DNA of 26,241 nucleotides, taken from NCBI GenBank assembly GCA_024689525.1, contig JAILDI010000001.1:1-26241 (forward strand), written 5' to 3'. Numbering within the stretch: position 1 is the first letter of the stretch; each line of letters begins with the position of its first letter. Positions 24,480 through 26,241 of the stretch are shown here, piece by piece. The notes beneath the pieces were generated by a model. That model worked only from the letters and a program-made list of their open reading frames with translations, did not search any database and had not been told where the DNA came from. Both the position numbers and the translations under genes were made by a program. The DNA is from Bacteroidales bacterium (GTDB lineage: Bacteria > Bacteroidota > Bacteroidia > Bacteroidales > UBA932).

Positions 24480-26241
24480 TTAGTTGATGGTTACGCCGGC
24501 GTTTGGCTGGGTAAGGCCTATGCCGCGAACCCAGTTGGAAGAAGAGTCGCTGGCCCTGTTGTTGAATGTCGCACCGGCCCTTGAAGAAGTAGTGGAGAAT
24601 GTAATGGTTGCTGTACTGGATATAGTGCCTGTTACAGTACAGCCAGTGACAGTACTTCCGCTTACATCCGGTGGACAAGTGACGTCAGCGCCGTCAAACT
24701 TCGCCGGGGTAGCTGCTATAAATGCATAGTTGTTTCCGGTAAGATTTGTATCAGTACTACTCACAGTCTTTTTGCCTGCCACGAAATAACCCGTTATGCC
24801 CACGTTGAAATTAGAAATCGCGAAAGGACGAACGGCGAAGCCTATCACACCGCCAAGGGCGAAGCAATGACGCTCTTTGGTTCCAATGGTACCGCTGGTG
24901 CTACCACCGTCGATTGTCACATAACCGCCCCATCCGATGAGACCGCCAACGACGCAGGCCAGACCGCATTGGGAAGATGCATAAATGGAACCGTCTGTCG
25001 CATAGTCATAAGGAGTGACATTGCCGGAGTTGGTGCAGTTAGTCAGAACGGCATGTTCACTTTCCTTACCGATAAGGGAGCCGGCGAGGCCACCGACATA
25101 GACCTTGCGGTGCATCTGCTTCATGGCAGCCGTACTTTCCAAAGCGGCAGCAACGGTACCGTACCAGCCTATAGCCTTACCATTGACATCACCACTGTTA
25201 TCGCAATTAATCATTTCTATTGACATTCCATTGGTGGCTGAAGGAGTACTAAACAGGTAAGGATAAGACCCTGACACTGGCGTCGCACGTCCCAAAACAC
25301 CGCCAATACTGGTTGCTGCAGCGTTTCCTACGGCCTGATTGTTCGCACCGGAACCAAAACCATGTGCGCCAATCCAATTGATTTCGCCAGCATTATCGCA
25401 ATTGTTCAGCGTAATCTTGTTTGCAGGGGAACTAATGGAAGCAATTACTCCACCAACAGCCCCAAACTTCACGTAATTATCTTTGTCGTCTGTCGTGGGA
25501 GTGACAGTAAGCGTGCCGTTATTTACACAATCCTTAATCACCGCATCCTCCGTGAGGGATGTTCCGGCAACGATTCCGCCTACCTGACAGGCATAGATGT
25601 CATCACAGACATTGATATTGGCCGTAATATTCGCGTTATTCACACAGCCCTCCATGGAACCGCCCTTTATCTGTCGAACGATACCACCAATCGCAATGTC
25701 GGCAGCGGCAGTAACGGTAATGTTCATTCCATTTGTCACATTGGTGATTTTTCCACCGGCATCAAGAATGTCGGCCAGAGCACCAAGTTGAGGTGCGGCG
25801 CTTGCATCAATGGCACCCGCCAGTGTAAGGTTCTTGACTTCGCCGCTGATTGTGCCGATAAGGGCTCCGGTAGCGGTCGGCCTTGTGATGGTGTGGCCCT
25901 GGCCGTCGATGGTATACTTGAGGTTGTCAATTGCAGTGAGGTTTCCGGAAATATCGGCCCCCAATTTAACTGTCCCGTTACCAACCCATTTGTAGAGATC
26001 CCAATCATTGGTTTCACCATTAACGGCAGCGGCAAAAGCGTTCCAGTCATCTGCGTTGTTGATGGTTCCGCTCTGGGGGTTGTAAGCCAAAGTCTTGGTG
26101 ATAAGAGTTCCTTTCTTGGAGGCGAGATTTGAGCTTGATGCGGGGATTCCATAAGACTGGAAGTGATCTTCGGTATCCTTTACGGTAATGATAAGACCGT
26201 CTGCAAAATCGTATGAAGGCAGGGTGATGATGACCGGCGTG
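24480..26241 (-). CDS. Beta-helix (GLUG-type) repeat protein, 5' end beyond the window
   Basis: The reading frame is open to the right edge (the last residues in the window read TPVIITLPSYDFADG), so at least 586 aa are present and the start lies outside. An in-frame TTG at 26090 is not the start, as coding continues through it. About the first 55 residues look like the end of a fimbrillin-like domain. Then NADDWNAFAAAVNG, VKLGADISGN and YTIDGQGHTITRPTATG parallel the downstream 806-aa protein. Repeats such as CVNNANITANI, CVNNGTLTV and CDNAGEINW alternate with VGGIVAG or AGSLIG strands, as in a right-handed beta-helix. It ends TAA at 24480. Together the two genes are a tandem duplication, probably surface-exposed binding or adhesion proteins. 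Confidence 0.75.
   Translation of the reverse strand, partial: TPVIITLPSYDFADGLIITVKDTEDHFQSYGIPASSSNLASKKGTLITKTLAYNPQSGTINNADDWNAFAAAVNGETNDWDLYKWVGNGTVKLGADISGNLTAIDNLKYTIDGQGHTITRPTATGALIGTISGEVKNLTLAGAIDASAAPQLGALADILDAGGKITNVTNGMNITVTAAADIAIGGIVRQIKGGSMEGCVNNANITANINVCDDIYACQVGGIVAGTSLTEDAVIKDCVNNGTLTVTPTTDDKDNYVKFGAVGGVIASISSPANKITLNNCDNAGEINWIGAHGFGSGANNQAVGNAAATSIGGVLGRATPVSGSYPYLFSTPSATNGMSIEMINCDNSGDVNGKAIGWYGTVAAALESTAAMKQMHRKVYVGGLAGSLIGKESEHAVLTNCTNSGNVTPYDYATDGSIYASSQCGLACVVGGLIGWGGYVTIDGGSTSGTIGTKERHCFALGGVIGFAVRPFAISNFNVGITGYFVAGKKTVSSTDTNLTGNNYAFIAATPAKFDGADVTCPPDVSGSTVTGCTVTGTISSTATITFSTTSSRAGATFNNRASDSSSNWVRGIGLTQPNAGVTIN

Noticed and set aside
25362..26132. 256-codon open frame on the plus strand opposite the beta-helix gene
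   Set aside because: Antisense shadow of a repetitive G/N/T-rich coding sequence; the minus-strand frame continues through the window edge and matches its paralogue.
1..26241. CRISPR arrays, insertion sequences, integrases, riboswitches
   Set aside because: No evenly spaced repeats, transposase or recombinase motifs, or leader regions long enough were seen in the window.

Overview
The window looks like a Bacteroidales chromosome (gut-type Bacteroidota). It carries a SusC/SusD pair, BACON and DUF5689 domains, fimbrillin-like lipoproteins, a Bacteroidota-type promoter (TTTTG, 19 bp, TACATTTG) before a tRNA, and genes mostly lacking Shine-Dalgarno sequences. The genus cannot be fixed from this sequence alone. 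Apart from one tRNA-Leu at the left end, everything is a single block of 15 consecutive minus-strand genes. It enters the window from the right, where its promoter and first gene's start lie outside, and ends about 390 bp from the left edge, convergent with the tRNA.

Layout in order of transcription (right to left). (1) Surface module: two tandem paralogous beta-helix proteins (24480-26241, partial, and 22050-24470), a fimbrillin-like lipoprotein (21179-22042), and a BACON lipoprotein with a possible degenerate endonuclease/exonuclease/phosphatase fold (20200-21189). (2) Uptake module: SusC (17135-20194), SusD (15425-17128) and a SusE-position BACON/DUF5689 lipoprotein (13189-15423). (3) Enzyme module: a clan GH-A hydrolase resembling GH39 (11816-13192), an FAD-dependent oxidoreductase lipoprotein (9849-11813), a previously easy-to-miss 46-aa peptide gene (9707-9847), a fimbrillin-phosphodiester glycosidase fusion (7936-9717), a stand-alone phosphodiester glycosidase (6992-7933), a histidine acid phosphatase (5811-6995), and a GH31 glycosidase fused to a degenerate phosphodiester glycosidase domain (2575-5814). 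(4) A second, smaller TonB-dependent receptor (389-2578).

All neighbours overlap (five of them by 1-4 bp ATGA-type junctions, two by 11 bp) or are separated by at most 9 bp, so this is very probably one operon: a polysaccharide utilisation locus. Its unusual content is three phosphodiester-glycosidase (NAGPA/DUF2233) domains plus a histidine phosphatase. Read together, these suggest a glycan bearing sugar-1-phosphodiester caps or links: the glycosidases would remove the capping sugar, the phosphatase would strip the exposed phosphate, and GH31/GH39-like enzymes would cut the glycan. That is an inference from gene content; the substrate is unknown.
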